Shown: piece after piece, positions 1 through 8,594 of the stretch
How the letters are laid out: each line of letters opens with the position of its first letter
How positions within the stretch are numbered: position 1 is the first letter of the stretch
Assembly: GCA_028875725.1 (NCBI GenBank)
Contig: JAPPCR010000006.1
Location: forward strand, 1,867,786-1,931,785
Source of the DNA: Acidobacteriota bacterium
GTDB taxonomy: Bacteria; Acidobacteriota; Thermoanaerobaculia; Multivoradales; Multivoraceae
Length of the DNA: 64,000 nt
Reading direction: 5' to 3'
Translations under genes and position numbers: made by a program
The notes under the pieces: model-generated
Database searches by the model: none
What the model was told of the DNA's origin: nothing
The model's input: the letters and a program-made list of their open reading frames with translations, nothing else

Positions 1-399
1 GCCACGAGCCTGGATGCTCAGGATCTCCGCGTCGCCGCCAAGTGACCCCTCGGACCCCATCCCCCGGCTCATCAGGTCCTCAAGCTGGACCTCGAAGGCA
101 CGTTGCGCCGGCGCCACCTCCACCTCAGCCCGAGTCAGTTCGTCCTGGTTCGCCGTCGCGGTCAGCCTGGGTCCCGCAGCCACCAGTGTACCGCTGCCCT
201 GCGCCACGCCGAAAGCCGCCGCCAGCTCAGGCACCGTTCCCTGGGTCACCCGGTTCTGCGAATCGCCCACCTGAGCGAAGGCGAACAGCGCCACCAGACT
301 GGCCGCGAGCGTCAAGGCAGCCGCGCCGCCGATGCCGACGTAGAGCTGCGTGGCGATCCTGAAGCGGGCCTCGGTCAGTCGCCGGAACCACGAGATCAT
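1..399 (-). CDS. TorS-like sensor histidine kinase, N-terminal fragment (runs off the window)
   Basis: Only the first 133 residues are present; the gene continues beyond base 1. The start MISWFRRLTEARF is followed by a membrane segment at about residues 19-40. A periplasmic stretch with VPELAAAFGVAQGSGTLVAA follows, which resembles the sensing region of TorS-type hybrid histidine kinases. The kinase core itself is not visible. The ATG overlaps the stop of the upstream periplasmic binding protein (ATGA), so the two are translationally coupled. In TorS systems a type-1 periplasmic binding protein presents the ligand to the kinase, and the gene order here fits that. Kinase identity is inferred from the N-terminus only. 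Confidence 0.6.
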   Translation of the reverse strand, partial: MISWFRRLTEARFRIATQLYVGIGGAAALTLAASLVALFAFAQVGDSQNRVTQGTVPELAAAFGVAQGSGTLVAAGPRLTATANQDELTRAEVEVAPAQRAFEVQLEDLMSRGMGSEGSLGGDAEILSIQARG

Positions 400-1610
400 T
401 GGCTCACCACGGCTTCAAGACGCGTCGCGGGCCGATACCGGCCCTGCTCGTCGATCACGGTCAGGAACACGGCATCCGACCCCTGGTTGTCCTCCTCGCC
501 GAATGCGAGTCGGAAGCCATCCAGGTCGAGGGAACCCGCGCCGCGGAGTGTCTGAATGAAGCGATCCCGATCAACGGTCGTCCCGCATCGTTCAAGCGCT
601 TCGATCACCAGCCGTCCGGCCAGGTAACCCTCGAACGAGACGAAGCCGGGCTCAGCGCCAGCGGTGTGCTCGCGCAGGGCCCGCCGGTAGGCCGCCGCAA
701 CTCTCGAGTTGCGCGCGGTCGGGAATGGCACGACCTGGGTGACGTAGACGCCGGCGCCGCGTGGACCCAGCTCTTCCGCCAGTGCGTTGCTGCCCACGAA
801 CGACAGCGTCATGAACACCGGGTCGAGGCCAATGTGACGAGTCCAGGCGATCAGGCTGGCGACCGGCTGATAGGCGCCCACGATGATGACGGCCTCCGGC
901 CGCCCCACCTCAATGTCGACGATGGCCGTCTTGACGGCGGTCGTGTTGCGCGGATAGACGCCGATGGCGACCGCCTCCATGCCCCGTCTGGCGAACGCGG
1001 CACGAACGCCCGCAAGGCCGGCGCGCCCGAAGGAGTCGTTCTGGATGACGACCGCGATCCGCTCGATACCGAGATCCCTCGTCAGTCGCTCCACCATCTC
1101 CTCCGTCTCCTGGGCGTAGGAGGCGCGGAGGTTGATCACATGCGGTTCGCTGCGGAGAAAGCCCGCGCCCGTGAACGGAGCGATGTACGGCACACCCGCC
1201 TCTTCGGCCACCGGCACCGCGGAGCGGGAGGTCGGCGTACCGACGCCGCCGACCAGCGCGAACACACCCTCGTCCTCGATCAGGCGGCGCGTGTTCGTGA
1301 TCGCGGCCTCCGGCTCGTAGCCGTCGTCCACCGTGATCAACTCCAGGCGCCGGCCGTGCACGCCGCCGGCGTCGTTGGCTTCCTTGAACGCGGCCTGAAC
1401 ACCGAGCCGCATCCCTCTGCCCAGTTCGGCCGCCGGACCACTGAAGGCGGCGGACTGGCCGAACAGGATGCGCTCGGCCGAAACGCCCGGCGTCCCTTCC
1501 GGCTCACCCGGCGACGCAGCCGGCTGAGCCGACGACAAGGCCGGAGCGAGCAACACCGCCGCGGCCCAGGCTGACGCGGTCAGAGCTGTTCCAGCAGCAC
1601 GTGCGCGCAT
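396..1610 (-). CDS. Periplasmic ligand-binding protein, branched-chain amino acid type (Peripla_BP_6)
   Basis: A secreted type-1 periplasmic binding protein of about 404 residues. The ATG at 1610 gives a clean signal peptide (MRARAAGTALTAS then an Ala/Leu-rich core ending SSAQPA). An alternative TTG at 1640 overlaps the stop of the upstream gene and would add ten residues. The mature protein opens with ERILFGQSAAFSGPAAELG, typical of LivJ/Peripla_BP_6 proteins, and continues with GGVGTPTSRSAVPVAEEAG and VVIQNDSFGRAG. No permease or ATPase gene is beside it. The next gene is a TorS-like sensor, so it may act as a ligand-presenting partner for signalling rather than for uptake. Ligand unknown. 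Confidence 0.85.
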   Translation of the reverse strand: MRARAAGTALTASAWAAAVLLAPALSSAQPAASPGEPEGTPGVSAERILFGQSAAFSGPAAELGRGMRLGVQAAFKEANDAGGVHGRRLELITVDDGYEPEAAITNTRRLIEDEGVFALVGGVGTPTSRSAVPVAEEAGVPYIAPFTGAGFLRSEPHVINLRASYAQETEEMVERLTRDLGIERIAVVIQNDSFGRAGLAGVRAAFARRGMEAVAIGVYPRNTTAVKTAIVDIEVGRPEAVIIVGAYQPVASLIAWTRHIGLDPVFMTLSFVGSNALAEELGPRGAGVYVTQVVPFPTARNSRVAAAYRRALREHTAGAEPGFVSFEGYLAGRLVIEALERCGTTVDRDRFIQTLRGAGSLDLDGFRLAFGEEDNQGSDAVFLTVIDEQGRYRPATRLEAVVSQ

Positions 1611-1636
1611 CGCTATCGGCAGTCCCGCGCCGCGGT

Positions 1637-2056
1637 TCAACTCCGGCGCTTGACCATGGTCACGTGGTTGCGGCCGCCCTCGCGGCTGTACGAAGTCTCG
1701 TCCATGAGGACCTTCACGAAGTGAACCCCCAGACCGCCGATCTGCCGGTCCTGAACTCCCGCGTCGAGGTCCGGCTCGGGCGCTTCGTGGAAGGGGTCGA
1801 AAGCCCTTCCGCTATCGCGAACCTCCACCCGGACTTCGTCATCGCTCGAGGTGACCTCGATCTCGATCTCGCTGCTGCCAGGCTGACTGCCGCCGTGACG
1901 CACCACGTTCGTCGCCACTTCCTCCAGACCGAGAACGATGGCGTAGGTCACGTCCTGCGTCCAACCCTCCTCCCGGCCGAGCGCCTCTACGGCCTCCGAG
2001 ACACCCGGAAGCTCTTCGATCCGGTTCGGAACACGGAGGTGGAGGTTAGCGCTCAC
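1637..2056 (-). CDS. RsbW-like serine kinase / anti-sigma factor (HATPase)
   Basis: A stand-alone GHKL ATPase domain of 139 residues, the usual size for RsbW/SpoIIAB-type anti-sigma kinases. The N box is LGLEEVATNVVRH (Asn50), followed by the ATP-lid motifs DSGRAFDP and GGLGVHFVK. Such kinases bind a sigma factor or other target and phosphorylate the STAS antagonist, here probably the product at 3258-3593. It overlaps the phosphatase gene upstream by 4 nt. Its stop overlaps a TTG codon of the binding-protein reading frame. No cognate sigma factor is adjacent, so the regulated target is unknown. Confidence 0.88.
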   Translation of the reverse strand: MSANLHLRVPNRIEELPGVSEAVEALGREEGWTQDVTYAIVLGLEEVATNVVRHGGSQPGSSEIEIEVTSSDDEVRVEVRDSGRAFDPFHEAPEPDLDAGVQDRQIGGLGVHFVKVLMDETSYSREGGRNHVTMVKRRS

Positions 2057-3225
2057 TCGTCGGCGACGCGCAAGGTCATGCAGGTCAGATCGTCGAACTG
2101 CGGCGCTTCGCCGGCAAAGTCCTGCACGGCCTGCAGGATCATCTCCGCGGCTTCCCGGGCGGTTGGAGTCCGGCCGTCGCCGAACAGACCCTGAAGCGAC
2201 TCAAGGCCGAATTCCTCGTTCGCCACGTTGATCGCCTCGGTGACTCCGTCCGTGAAGAAGACGACGAGGTCTCCCGGGCTCAACCGGACGCTGGCCTGCC
2301 CGTACTCGAAGCCGGGAATCGCCCCGAGGGCGAGGCCGCCCGTCAGTTCAAGTTCCTCCGAACTCCCGTCGGGGTGAACCACCAGCGGAGGGTTGTGGCC
2401 GCCGTTGGAGAAAGTGAGCACCCTGGTCGACGGATCGTAGACGCCGTAGAACACGGTGACGAACATCGCCGCGTCGTTCGTCTCGTTCAGCAGGTCGTTC
2501 ACTTCCCGGAGGACCGCCCCGGGATCCTCGACGCCGACCGCCGCCCCCTTGAGCAGGGTGCGGCTCGACATCATGAACAGGGCCGCCGGCACGCCCTTGT
2601 CCGACACGTCGGCTACTGCAAGCCCGATCCGTCCCGCGTCGAGGTTGATCACGTCGAAGAAGTCCCCTCCGACGTTGCGTGCCGCGTGCATGCAACCGTA
2701 GACCTCACACCCGTCTACATGGGGGAACTTGTCCGGCAGGATCGACTGCTGGATCTTCGTCGCCACGTCGAGCTCGTTCTGTATCGCCACCAGCTTGTCG
2801 CGCGAGGCGAGCGCGGCACGCCACTCGTCGAGATGTCGCAACGTCCGCTCGATCGTGACCTCGAGGTCGGTGAAGTCGATCGGCTTGGTGACGAAGTCGA
2901 AGGCGCCGCGGTTCATGGCGGTGCGGATGTTCTCCATGTCGCCGTAGGCAGAGACGATGACCGAGCGGAGATCCGAGTTCACCTCCGGGATCTGCTGCAG
3001 GAGCGTCAGGCCGTCCATCTTCGGCATGTTGATGTCCGAGAGAACGATGTCGATGTCCTTCTTCTCCGTCAGGACCTGGAGCGCCTCGACGCCGTTACCG
3101 GCGAACTCGAAGCCGTACTTGCCCCTGCGGATGTGGCGACGCATGCGCTGGCGAACCAGCCGCTCCAGATCCGGCTCGTCGTCGACGACCAGGATCTTGT
3201 AGTCGGGATTGTCCCGATCGCCCAC
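2053..3225 (-). CDS. Response regulator with SpoIIE/RsbU-type PP2C phosphatase output
   Basis: About 390 residues from the GTG at 3225, which lies 33 nt after the STAS stop. The reading frame extends further upstream, but that extension runs through the STAS gene and lacks family similarity. An N-terminal receiver domain (KILVVDDEP; phosphoacceptor Asp64 in IVLSDINMPKMDG) is joined by a coiled linker to a SpoIIE phosphatase domain with ARNVGGDFFDV, VADVSDKG and VFFTDGVTEA metal-binding segments. It should dephosphorylate the STAS antagonist when phosphorylated by a sensor kinase, possibly the TorS-like kinase at the operon end. The stop overlaps the RsbW-like gene by 4 nt. Confidence 0.9.
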   Translation of the reverse strand: MGDRDNPDYKILVVDDEPDLERLVRQRMRRHIRRGKYGFEFAGNGVEALQVLTEKKDIDIVLSDINMPKMDGLTLLQQIPEVNSDLRSVIVSAYGDMENIRTAMNRGAFDFVTKPIDFTDLEVTIERTLRHLDEWRAALASRDKLVAIQNELDVATKIQQSILPDKFPHVDGCEVYGCMHAARNVGGDFFDVINLDAGRIGLAVADVSDKGVPAALFMMSSRTLLKGAAVGVEDPGAVLREVNDLLNETNDAAMFVTVFYGVYDPSTRVLTFSNGGHNPPLVVHPDGSSEELELTGGLALGAIPGFEYGQASVRLSPGDLVVFFTDGVTEAINVANEEFGLESLQGLFGDGRTPTAREAAEMILQAVQDFAGEAPQFDDLTCMTLRVADE

Positions 3226-3257
3226 CTGGACCGCTACCCCTTCCGCGCCCGAGTCCT

Positions 3258-3593
3258 CTACCCCGCAGCCGCCAGGGCGTCGGCCTGCGTGTCGTAGATC
3301 TGGATGATGCGGTTGAAGCCGCTGATCTCGAACACCGACTGAACGGGATCGCTCAACGCGCAAAGGGAGATACTCACGTTGCGCTGGCCGAGGGTCTTGG
3401 CGACCAGCAGGACGACCCTCAGGCCGGCGCTGCTGATGTACGCGAGCTGGCCGAGGTCGACGACCACCGCCTGGACGTCCTCGCCGATCGCCCCCTGCAA
3501 CTGGCGTTCAAAGTCCTGGGAGTTCGAGCTGTCGACGCGCCCCTCGACTTTGGCCACAAGAACCTTGTCGTGATGATCCACCTGGACGTTCAT
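3258..3593 (-). CDS. STAS-domain anti-sigma factor antagonist (RsbV/SpoIIAA-like)
   Basis: A single STAS domain of 111 residues. The motif VVVDLGQLAYISSAGLRVV carries the conserved phosphorylatable serine, most likely Ser55, equivalent to Ser58 of SpoIIAA. In partner switching the unphosphorylated form binds the RsbW-like kinase and releases its target. The phosphatase encoded next restores that form. The ATG overlaps the stop of the transglutaminase gene (GTATGA), which physically links the switch to the ATP-grasp/alpha-E/transglutaminase set upstream. Confidence 0.92.
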   Translation of the reverse strand: MNVQVDHHDKVLVAKVEGRVDSSNSQDFERQLQGAIGEDVQAVVVDLGQLAYISSAGLRVVLLVAKTLGQRNVSISLCALSDPVQSVFEISGFNRIIQIYDTQADALAAAG

Positions 3594-4498
3594 ACTCTCT
3601 GCCTCCCGTTGCCGTTTCTTCCGCTAAGTCGTGCGCTGTCAACTGCATTCACTATCACATCAACCGCGATTTTCGCATCCCCGGCGCCCTGGAACACCCC
3701 CCTTGTTGGAGAAACGTCGGCATAGTCCCTGCCCGCGGCCACGCGGATGTGTCGCTGATCGCTGAACGCCGTGTTCGTTGGGTCGAAGCCGACCCAGCCG
3801 GCCCCCGGAAGCCAGCATTCTACCCAAGCGTGACTGGCGCCCGCCGTCACGCGTTCGCCGGCTCGTCCCGTGTTGTGGAGATAACCCGACACGTAGCGGG
3901 AGGGGACGCCCCAGGAGCGGCCGATGGCGATCATCAGGTGGGCATAGTCCTGGCACACGCCCCGACCCGATTCCAGCAGGTGCTCGATGGGCGAATCGGC
4001 CGCCGTGCTGCCCGGCTCGTACTCGAAGCGCTCGCGGATCCCGTCGGCCAGGCGGACCAGGCTCTCCATCGGACGTTCCTCCGGACGGAAGCCCTCGCTG
4101 CGGACGAAGCGCTCTAGCGCCGGGGACGGCCGCGCGAGCGCGCTGGGTTCGAGGAAGTGCCAGTACTCCGGCATATGGCGCAGGCTCCGCAACTCCTCCC
4201 AGCCGCCGACCGCTTCCACGCTCGACGTCGCGGCGAGATCCGCCCTGAACCGGGACGTGATCACGAGTTCCTCGTGCCGCCGATGGACGTTGAGAACGTG
4301 GCGGCGGTTGCCGAAGCAGTCCCGCTCCGGACTGAGGGAGGCGGCCGGGATCGTCTCGATCTCGAATCGCCGCACCCTCTGGCCCGATGTCCGGGCCGGC
4401 CGCAGGCAGAGCAACAGAACGCAGCCGCGGACGCTGTCCGAGTACGCGTATCTCGTCCGATGCTCGACGTCGTAACGGAGCCGGCGGGTAGACGTCAC
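3590..4498 (-). CDS. Transglutaminase-like cysteine peptidase family protein
   Basis: 302 residues from a GTG at 4498 that overlaps the stop of the alpha-E gene. The N-terminal 80 residues form the bacterial transglutaminase N domain (RLRYDVEHRTRYAYS). The catalytic core shows Cys182 in SGRGVCQDYAHLMIAI, His223 in GASHAWVECWLP and Asp239 in WVGFDPTN, a complete Cys-His-Asp triad. These proteins are regularly encoded with a circularly permuted ATP-grasp and an alpha-E protein, as here, and are thought to make or cut amide or isopeptide bonds in an uncharacterised peptide pathway. No signal peptide is seen, so it is probably cytoplasmic. Confidence 0.88.
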   Translation of the reverse strand: MTSTRRLRYDVEHRTRYAYSDSVRGCVLLLCLRPARTSGQRVRRFEIETIPAASLSPERDCFGNRRHVLNVHRRHEELVITSRFRADLAATSSVEAVGGWEELRSLRHMPEYWHFLEPSALARPSPALERFVRSEGFRPEERPMESLVRLADGIRERFEYEPGSTAADSPIEHLLESGRGVCQDYAHLMIAIGRSWGVPSRYVSGYLHNTGRAGERVTAGASHAWVECWLPGAGWVGFDPTNTAFSDQRHIRVAAGRDYADVSPTRGVFQGAGDAKIAVDVIVNAVDSARLSGRNGNGRQRV

Positions 4499-5457
4499 CG
4501 CAGCGGAGAGTCCTGGATCGCGTAGTCGACGAAGGCGCCGAGCACGGCGTCGTGCAGATCGCGGGCGGACTGGTTGACCTGTTCGAGCAGTTCTTCGGGC
4601 GCTGACGTCTCCGGCCAGTCGTAGAGGATGAGCGCCTCGGCCCGCCCGGCCAACCGCCGGGCGGCGGCGTCGGCTTCGACGCCGGGTCCGGCGCCGAGGC
4701 CCTCGAGTTCCGTCGCCGCGGCCTGCACCGTGGCGAGCACGGAGCCGGGCAGCGACGGATCGGCGACCAGCAGGTCCAGGACGCGGTCCGGTTGCATGTC
4801 GATACCGTAGACGCGGCCGTAAGCCTCCAGGGCATGATGGGTGCGCAGCATGCTCGCCCAGCCCAGGGTTCGCCTGTCCGTACGCCGGCTGAGGTCGATC
4901 TGGGCCTGCAGCAGGGACACCGCGAGCTGCGCCCGCTCGATGGCCCGGCCGAGACGCATGAAGCGCCAGGCGGCGCCACGGTACATCGTCGCGTCCGCGA
5001 CCCCGACGAAGTTGTGGATCTCGCTGCGAGTCCGTGCGTAGAAGACCTCCGGCGTTCTCCAGATATCGACAACCTCGAGATCCCGCATCCGCAGATAAGC
5101 GGAGTTCAGGCAGGTCCACATCTCGCCGCTGATGCAGTGGCGCATCTGACGGGCGTTCTCGCGCCCGCTGGCGATGGCGCCCCACACCGAGTCCGGGTTC
5201 GAACGCTCGAAGGTCAGGTCGTCCGCCAACGTAAAGGCGTCCGCCAGGGCGAACTCGTCCGTCTCCGGCAGGAACTGCTCCCCCGGCGGCGGAAACCGCT
5301 TCATGCACCGGTAGATCCGCTTCCAGCCGAAGTGGATCTCCTCGACCGAGCGGTCGACCAGGAACTGCACCTGCAACTCCAGCAGGCGGCTCAGATAGCC
5401 GGCCCTCGCCAGGTAGCGGGCCATCCAGTACACCCCCTGGGCGCTGCGCGAGAGCAT
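4495..5457 (-). CDS. Alpha-E domain-containing protein
   Basis: 320 residues, entirely helical in appearance, starting MLSRSAQGVYWMARYLARA, the hallmark opening of the alpha-E family (COG2307). Further family features are LARAGYLSRLLE, GRENARQMRHCISGEMW and the C-terminal SARDLHDAVLGAF. The ATG overlaps the TGA of the ATP-grasp gene (TGATG). Function is not established. By association it works with the ATP-grasp and transglutaminase-like partners on a peptide-like product. Confidence 0.9.
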   Translation of the reverse strand: MLSRSAQGVYWMARYLARAGYLSRLLELQVQFLVDRSVEEIHFGWKRIYRCMKRFPPPGEQFLPETDEFALADAFTLADDLTFERSNPDSVWGAIASGRENARQMRHCISGEMWTCLNSAYLRMRDLEVVDIWRTPEVFYARTRSEIHNFVGVADATMYRGAAWRFMRLGRAIERAQLAVSLLQAQIDLSRRTDRRTLGWASMLRTHHALEAYGRVYGIDMQPDRVLDLLVADPSLPGSVLATVQAAATELEGLGAGPGVEADAAARRLAGRAEALILYDWPETSAPEELLEQVNQSARDLHDAVLGAFVDYAIQDSPLR

Positions 5458-6899
5458 CAGAGGTCGACCACCCAGAGGTCCTTGCCGCCCCCGCCCTGAC
5501 TCGAGTTCACGACCAGACTGCCCCTTCGCAGGGCGACCCGGCAGAAGGCCCCGGGCACGATGCGGGTCTCGTTCCCGGTCAGCACGAAGGGCCGGAGGTC
5601 GACGTGGCGCGGCTCCGCGTGGCCGTCGATCAGGCACGGCGACCGCGACAGCGCCAGAGTGGGCTGCGAGATGAAGTCCGCGGGATCGGCCCGGAGCGTC
5701 TTCGCGTAGTCGTCCCGCTCCTCCGGCGTCGAGTGCGGACCGACCAGCATGCCGTAGCCGCCCGACTCGCCGACCCGCTTGACCACCAGGCGCTCCAGGT
5801 TGTCCAGGGTGTACTCCAGATCCTCGGGCCGCCGGCAGAGGCGGGTCTCGACGTTCTGAAGGAGCGGCTCCTCGCCCAGGTAGTAGCGCACCATGTCGGG
5901 CACGTAGGCGTAGACGCTCTTGTCGTCGGCAACGCCCGTTCCCGGAGCGTTGGCCAGAGCCACGTTGCCGCGCTTGAACGCGTTCATCAGGCCCGGAACG
6001 CCCAGTAGGGAGTCCTCGCGGAAGACCAGCGGATCGAGAAAGTCGTCGTCCACGCGGCGGTAGATCACGTCGATCCGCCTGAGGCCGGAGGTCGTGCGCA
6101 TGTAGACGAACCCGTCGTTGACCAGCAGGTCCTGCCCTTCGACCAGCTCGGCGCCGATCTCGTGAGCCAGGAACATGTGCTCGTAGAACGCCGAGTTGTA
6201 GGTGCCGGGAGTGAGCAACGCCAGGCACGGATCCGGCCGGCCGCCGGGCGACAGCTCGCAGAGGGTCTGCCGCAGCAGGCTGCCGTACTGTTCGACGTCC
6301 TGAACCCGGGAACGCCGGTAGAGCCGGCGCAGGCCGGCCTTGACCGCCTTGCGATTGGCGATCATGTAGGAGACGCCGGAGGGCACGCGCAGGTTGTCCT
6401 CCAGCACCAGGAAGCCCTCGTGCGTGCGCACGATGTCCGTGCCGCAGATCGTCACCCAGACGTCACCCTGCACGCTGACCCCGCGCATCGCCAGCCGGTA
6501 CTGCGGGCAGCCGAGGATGACGTCGGCGGGAATCACGCCGTCCGTGACGATGCGACAGTCGCCGTAGACGTCGGCGAGGAACAGGTTGAGGGTCCGGATC
6601 CGCTGCACCAGACCGGCTTCGAGTTCCCGCCATTCCGCCAGGGCGAGCAGGCGCGGTACGCAGTCGATCGGGATGATCCGCTCCTCCGCCTCCTCGTCGC
6701 CGTAGACGGTGAAGGTGATCCCCTCCTGGGAAAACGAGCGCGTCACCCGTTCCTGGATCGTGTTCAGGTCGTCGTCGGGCAGTTCCCTGAGCGCCTCGAC
6801 GACTGTCCGGCAATGCTCGCGCGGCTTCCCGTCCGCGACGAACATCTCGTCGTAGATCGCAGGATCGAAGTCGTAGAGGCTAAAGTCCACCGGACCCAC
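5457..6899 (-). CDS. Circularly permuted type 2 ATP-grasp protein
   Basis: 480 residues starting at a GTG (a second GTG lies three codons in). Family landmarks are FFLAHEIGAELVEGQDL-like spacing around residues 225-245, ANRKAVKAGLRRLYRRS, FKRGNVALANAPGTGVADDK and the nucleotide-binding LERLVVKRVGESGGYGMLVG. ATP-grasp enzymes ligate a carboxylate to an amine through an acylphosphate; the natural substrate of this family is unknown. It is the promoter-proximal gene of the minus-strand operon, so expression of the partner-switching genes downstream probably depends on the same start. The 194-nt gap before it is shared with the divergent pseudopilin gene. Confidence 0.9.
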   Translation of the reverse strand: MGPVDFSLYDFDPAIYDEMFVADGKPREHCRTVVEALRELPDDDLNTIQERVTRSFSQEGITFTVYGDEEAEERIIPIDCVPRLLALAEWRELEAGLVQRIRTLNLFLADVYGDCRIVTDGVIPADVILGCPQYRLAMRGVSVQGDVWVTICGTDIVRTHEGFLVLEDNLRVPSGVSYMIANRKAVKAGLRRLYRRSRVQDVEQYGSLLRQTLCELSPGGRPDPCLALLTPGTYNSAFYEHMFLAHEIGAELVEGQDLLVNDGFVYMRTTSGLRRIDVIYRRVDDDFLDPLVFREDSLLGVPGLMNAFKRGNVALANAPGTGVADDKSVYAYVPDMVRYYLGEEPLLQNVETRLCRRPEDLEYTLDNLERLVVKRVGESGGYGMLVGPHSTPEERDDYAKTLRADPADFISQPTLALSRSPCLIDGHAEPRHVDLRPFVLTGNETRIVPGAFCRVALRRGSLVVNSSQGGGGKDLWVVDL

Positions 6900-7093
6900 T
6901 CGAGCGGTATGCCGAACGGGCGTATCCTACAGGTACAGAAAGAGTAAACCCTGTTGCCGGAGGTTGCGGGCAGACAGCGCCGACGGCTTGCTTGGACGCC
7001 GCGGCCCTCCGCCCCGTATCATCCTGTAAGCCGCCGGCGACGCGCCCCACCGCGCCGCGGCCGGACCTGAACTTCAACGCAAGGAGCACGAAG

Positions 7094-7669
7094 ATGACCG
7101 GAGCGCGCTCCCACAGCCGGCAAGCCGGCTTCACCCTGATCGAACTCCTGATCGTCGTGGCGATCATCGGCATCATCTCCGCGCTGCTGGTGCCGAACCT
7201 GATGACCGGATTGCAGAACGCGAACCAGACCCGCACCCAGGCCGACATGAAGGCCGTGGGCTCCGCCTGGATGCAGTGGCTCACCGACCAGGTCAGCGCC
7301 GCGGCCGCCGGCTCGAGCACGACCGCCACGTTCAGCTGGAGCGAGTTCACCTATCCCGACTTCTCCCACGCGGACCTCTCGGCCCTCCTCCGTCCGTCGA
7401 ACACGTTCTTCTACCTGCAGGACGTACCCGAACGGGACGGCTGGAACAACCCTTACCGGTTCGGCTTCGCCGGCTCGGACCAGCTTCTCAGTACCCAGGT
7501 CATCGGCATCTGGAGCGGCGGCCGTGACGGCTCCGCCACGGAGCAGCCGCAGTCCACCTACGAGATCGGCGCCTTCCGCGGTACCGAGTTCAACGAGGAC
7601 CTGGTCTGGGCCGACGGTTACTGGGTACGCTGGCCGGGTAGCGCCGCGGAAGTCGACACGTCCGAGTAG
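7094..7669 (+). CDS. Type II secretion / type IV pilin-like pseudopilin (GspG-like)
   Basis: 191 residues. The start is fixed by AAGGAG at 7081-7086, seven bases before the ATG. The class III signal RQAGFTLIELLIVVAIIG gives prepilin peptidase cleavage before Phe, with the conserved Glu at position +5, followed by one membrane helix. The C-terminal half, ending WADGYWVRWPGSAAE, is a globular domain with the DGWNNPYRF segment typical of GspG major pseudopilins. No other secretion or pilus genes are nearby, so it is an isolated pseudopilin. Confidence 0.88.
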   Translation: MTGARSHSRQAGFTLIELLIVVAIIGIISALLVPNLMTGLQNANQTRTQADMKAVGSAWMQWLTDQVSAAAAGSSTTATFSWSEFTYPDFSHADLSALLRPSNTFFYLQDVPERDGWNNPYRFGFAGSDQLLSTQVIGIWSGGRDGSATEQPQSTYEIGAFRGTEFNEDLVWADGYWVRWPGSAAEVDTSE

Positions 7670-7699
7670 CCGGCCGCGCCCGGCCCGCCCCGGCGGCGA

Positions 7700-8572
7700 C
7701 TAGATCTGGGAGAACGCGGTCGGCCGCAGGAACACGTTCTCGATCCGCGAGACGGTTCCCTTGTAGTAGTCCATGTCGCGCATCCGGATCCACTCGGGAT
7801 GGCCGCCGAACGCCTGCCAGTGCTCCCGGTGCGCCTCCATGTCGGGGGCCGACAGGATGTAGACGAGAGCCGGTACGTCCTCGCCGATCAGAAGCTCGGC
7901 AAACAGGAGGGGCGCCATGTCGACATCCCGCATGATGTCGATCTCACCGTTGTCGAACATGTGGACCTTGCGGCGAGCCGTCTCCTCGTTGTGGCTCTCG
8001 TACAGACGCAACTCGAAGATCCGGTCCTGCCCGGCCGCGGTCTGGCGCGGCAGCTCCATCACCGGCATGCCCTTGAAGGCCCGCAGGAACCAGCTCTCCA
8101 CGCGCTCGTAGACCGGTTCCTGCCTTGGCGTCGCGTACATCGGCGCGGCGGCTTCCAGGTACTCGGCGTCGGCTTCCAGCGTCGACTTCATCGCCGTGAA
8201 GTCCCCGACCGTCGGGAAGGCGATGATCGCCCACACGGAAAGCGAATCCACCGGGTCGACCGGCTCGTCCGCCTCGGCGGGCGGCTCGACTCCGAACACG
8301 CCCACCCTGTCGATCCCGGCCCGGTTGAGCGCCGGCACCAGGGCGTTTTCCAGGTAGGCGAGGACGGTCTGCCGGCTGTCCTCGTCCGCCAAACGGTAGC
8401 GGCGGATCTCGTAGTATTCCCGCCCCGGTTCGCTTTCCGCCGCGGCCTGCTCGTCGCCCGCCGCATCCGCCACCGGTGCTTGGGCCGGTGCGCAGGCCAG
8501 GATCAGGACGGCCGCCGCGGCAACTGCCAGGAAGATCGGAAGGGAATGCCTGGTTTGCTGTGTCATCGACAT
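7700..8572 (-). CDS. NIPSNAP-family lipoprotein
   Basis: 290 residues from the ATG at 8572 (AGGAG seven bases upstream; a second ATG lies two codons in). The N-terminus is a lipoprotein signal ending VLILACAPA, with Cys as the lipidated residue. Two ferredoxin-like NIPSNAP repeats follow, one beginning EYYEIRRYRLADE and one IFELRLYESHNEETARRKVHMF. The second includes the conserved HREHWQAFGGHPEWIRM. NIPSNAP domains have no firmly known enzymatic role in bacteria. It is followed 22 nt upstream by the hydrolase gene on the same strand, so both are probably co-transcribed. Confidence 0.82.
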   Translation of the reverse strand: MSMTQQTRHSLPIFLAVAAAAVLILACAPAQAPVADAAGDEQAAAESEPGREYYEIRRYRLADEDSRQTVLAYLENALVPALNRAGIDRVGVFGVEPPAEADEPVDPVDSLSVWAIIAFPTVGDFTAMKSTLEADAEYLEAAAPMYATPRQEPVYERVESWFLRAFKGMPVMELPRQTAAGQDRIFELRLYESHNEETARRKVHMFDNGEIDIMRDVDMAPLLFAELLIGEDVPALVYILSAPDMEAHREHWQAFGGHPEWIRMRDMDYYKGTVSRIENVFLRPTAFSQI

Positions 8573-8594
8573 GCTGCGATCTCCTGTGGCGCCC

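Noticed and set aside
2374..3297. Long plus-strand open frame opposite the SpoIIE phosphatase gene
   Set aside because: It is antisense to a clearly identified gene, is rich in His/Arg/Asp typical of high-GC shadow frames, and has no domain or ribosome site.
7670..7699. GC-rich gap between pseudopilin and NIPSNAP genes considered as a terminator
   Set aside because: No convincing stem could be drawn from the sequence.
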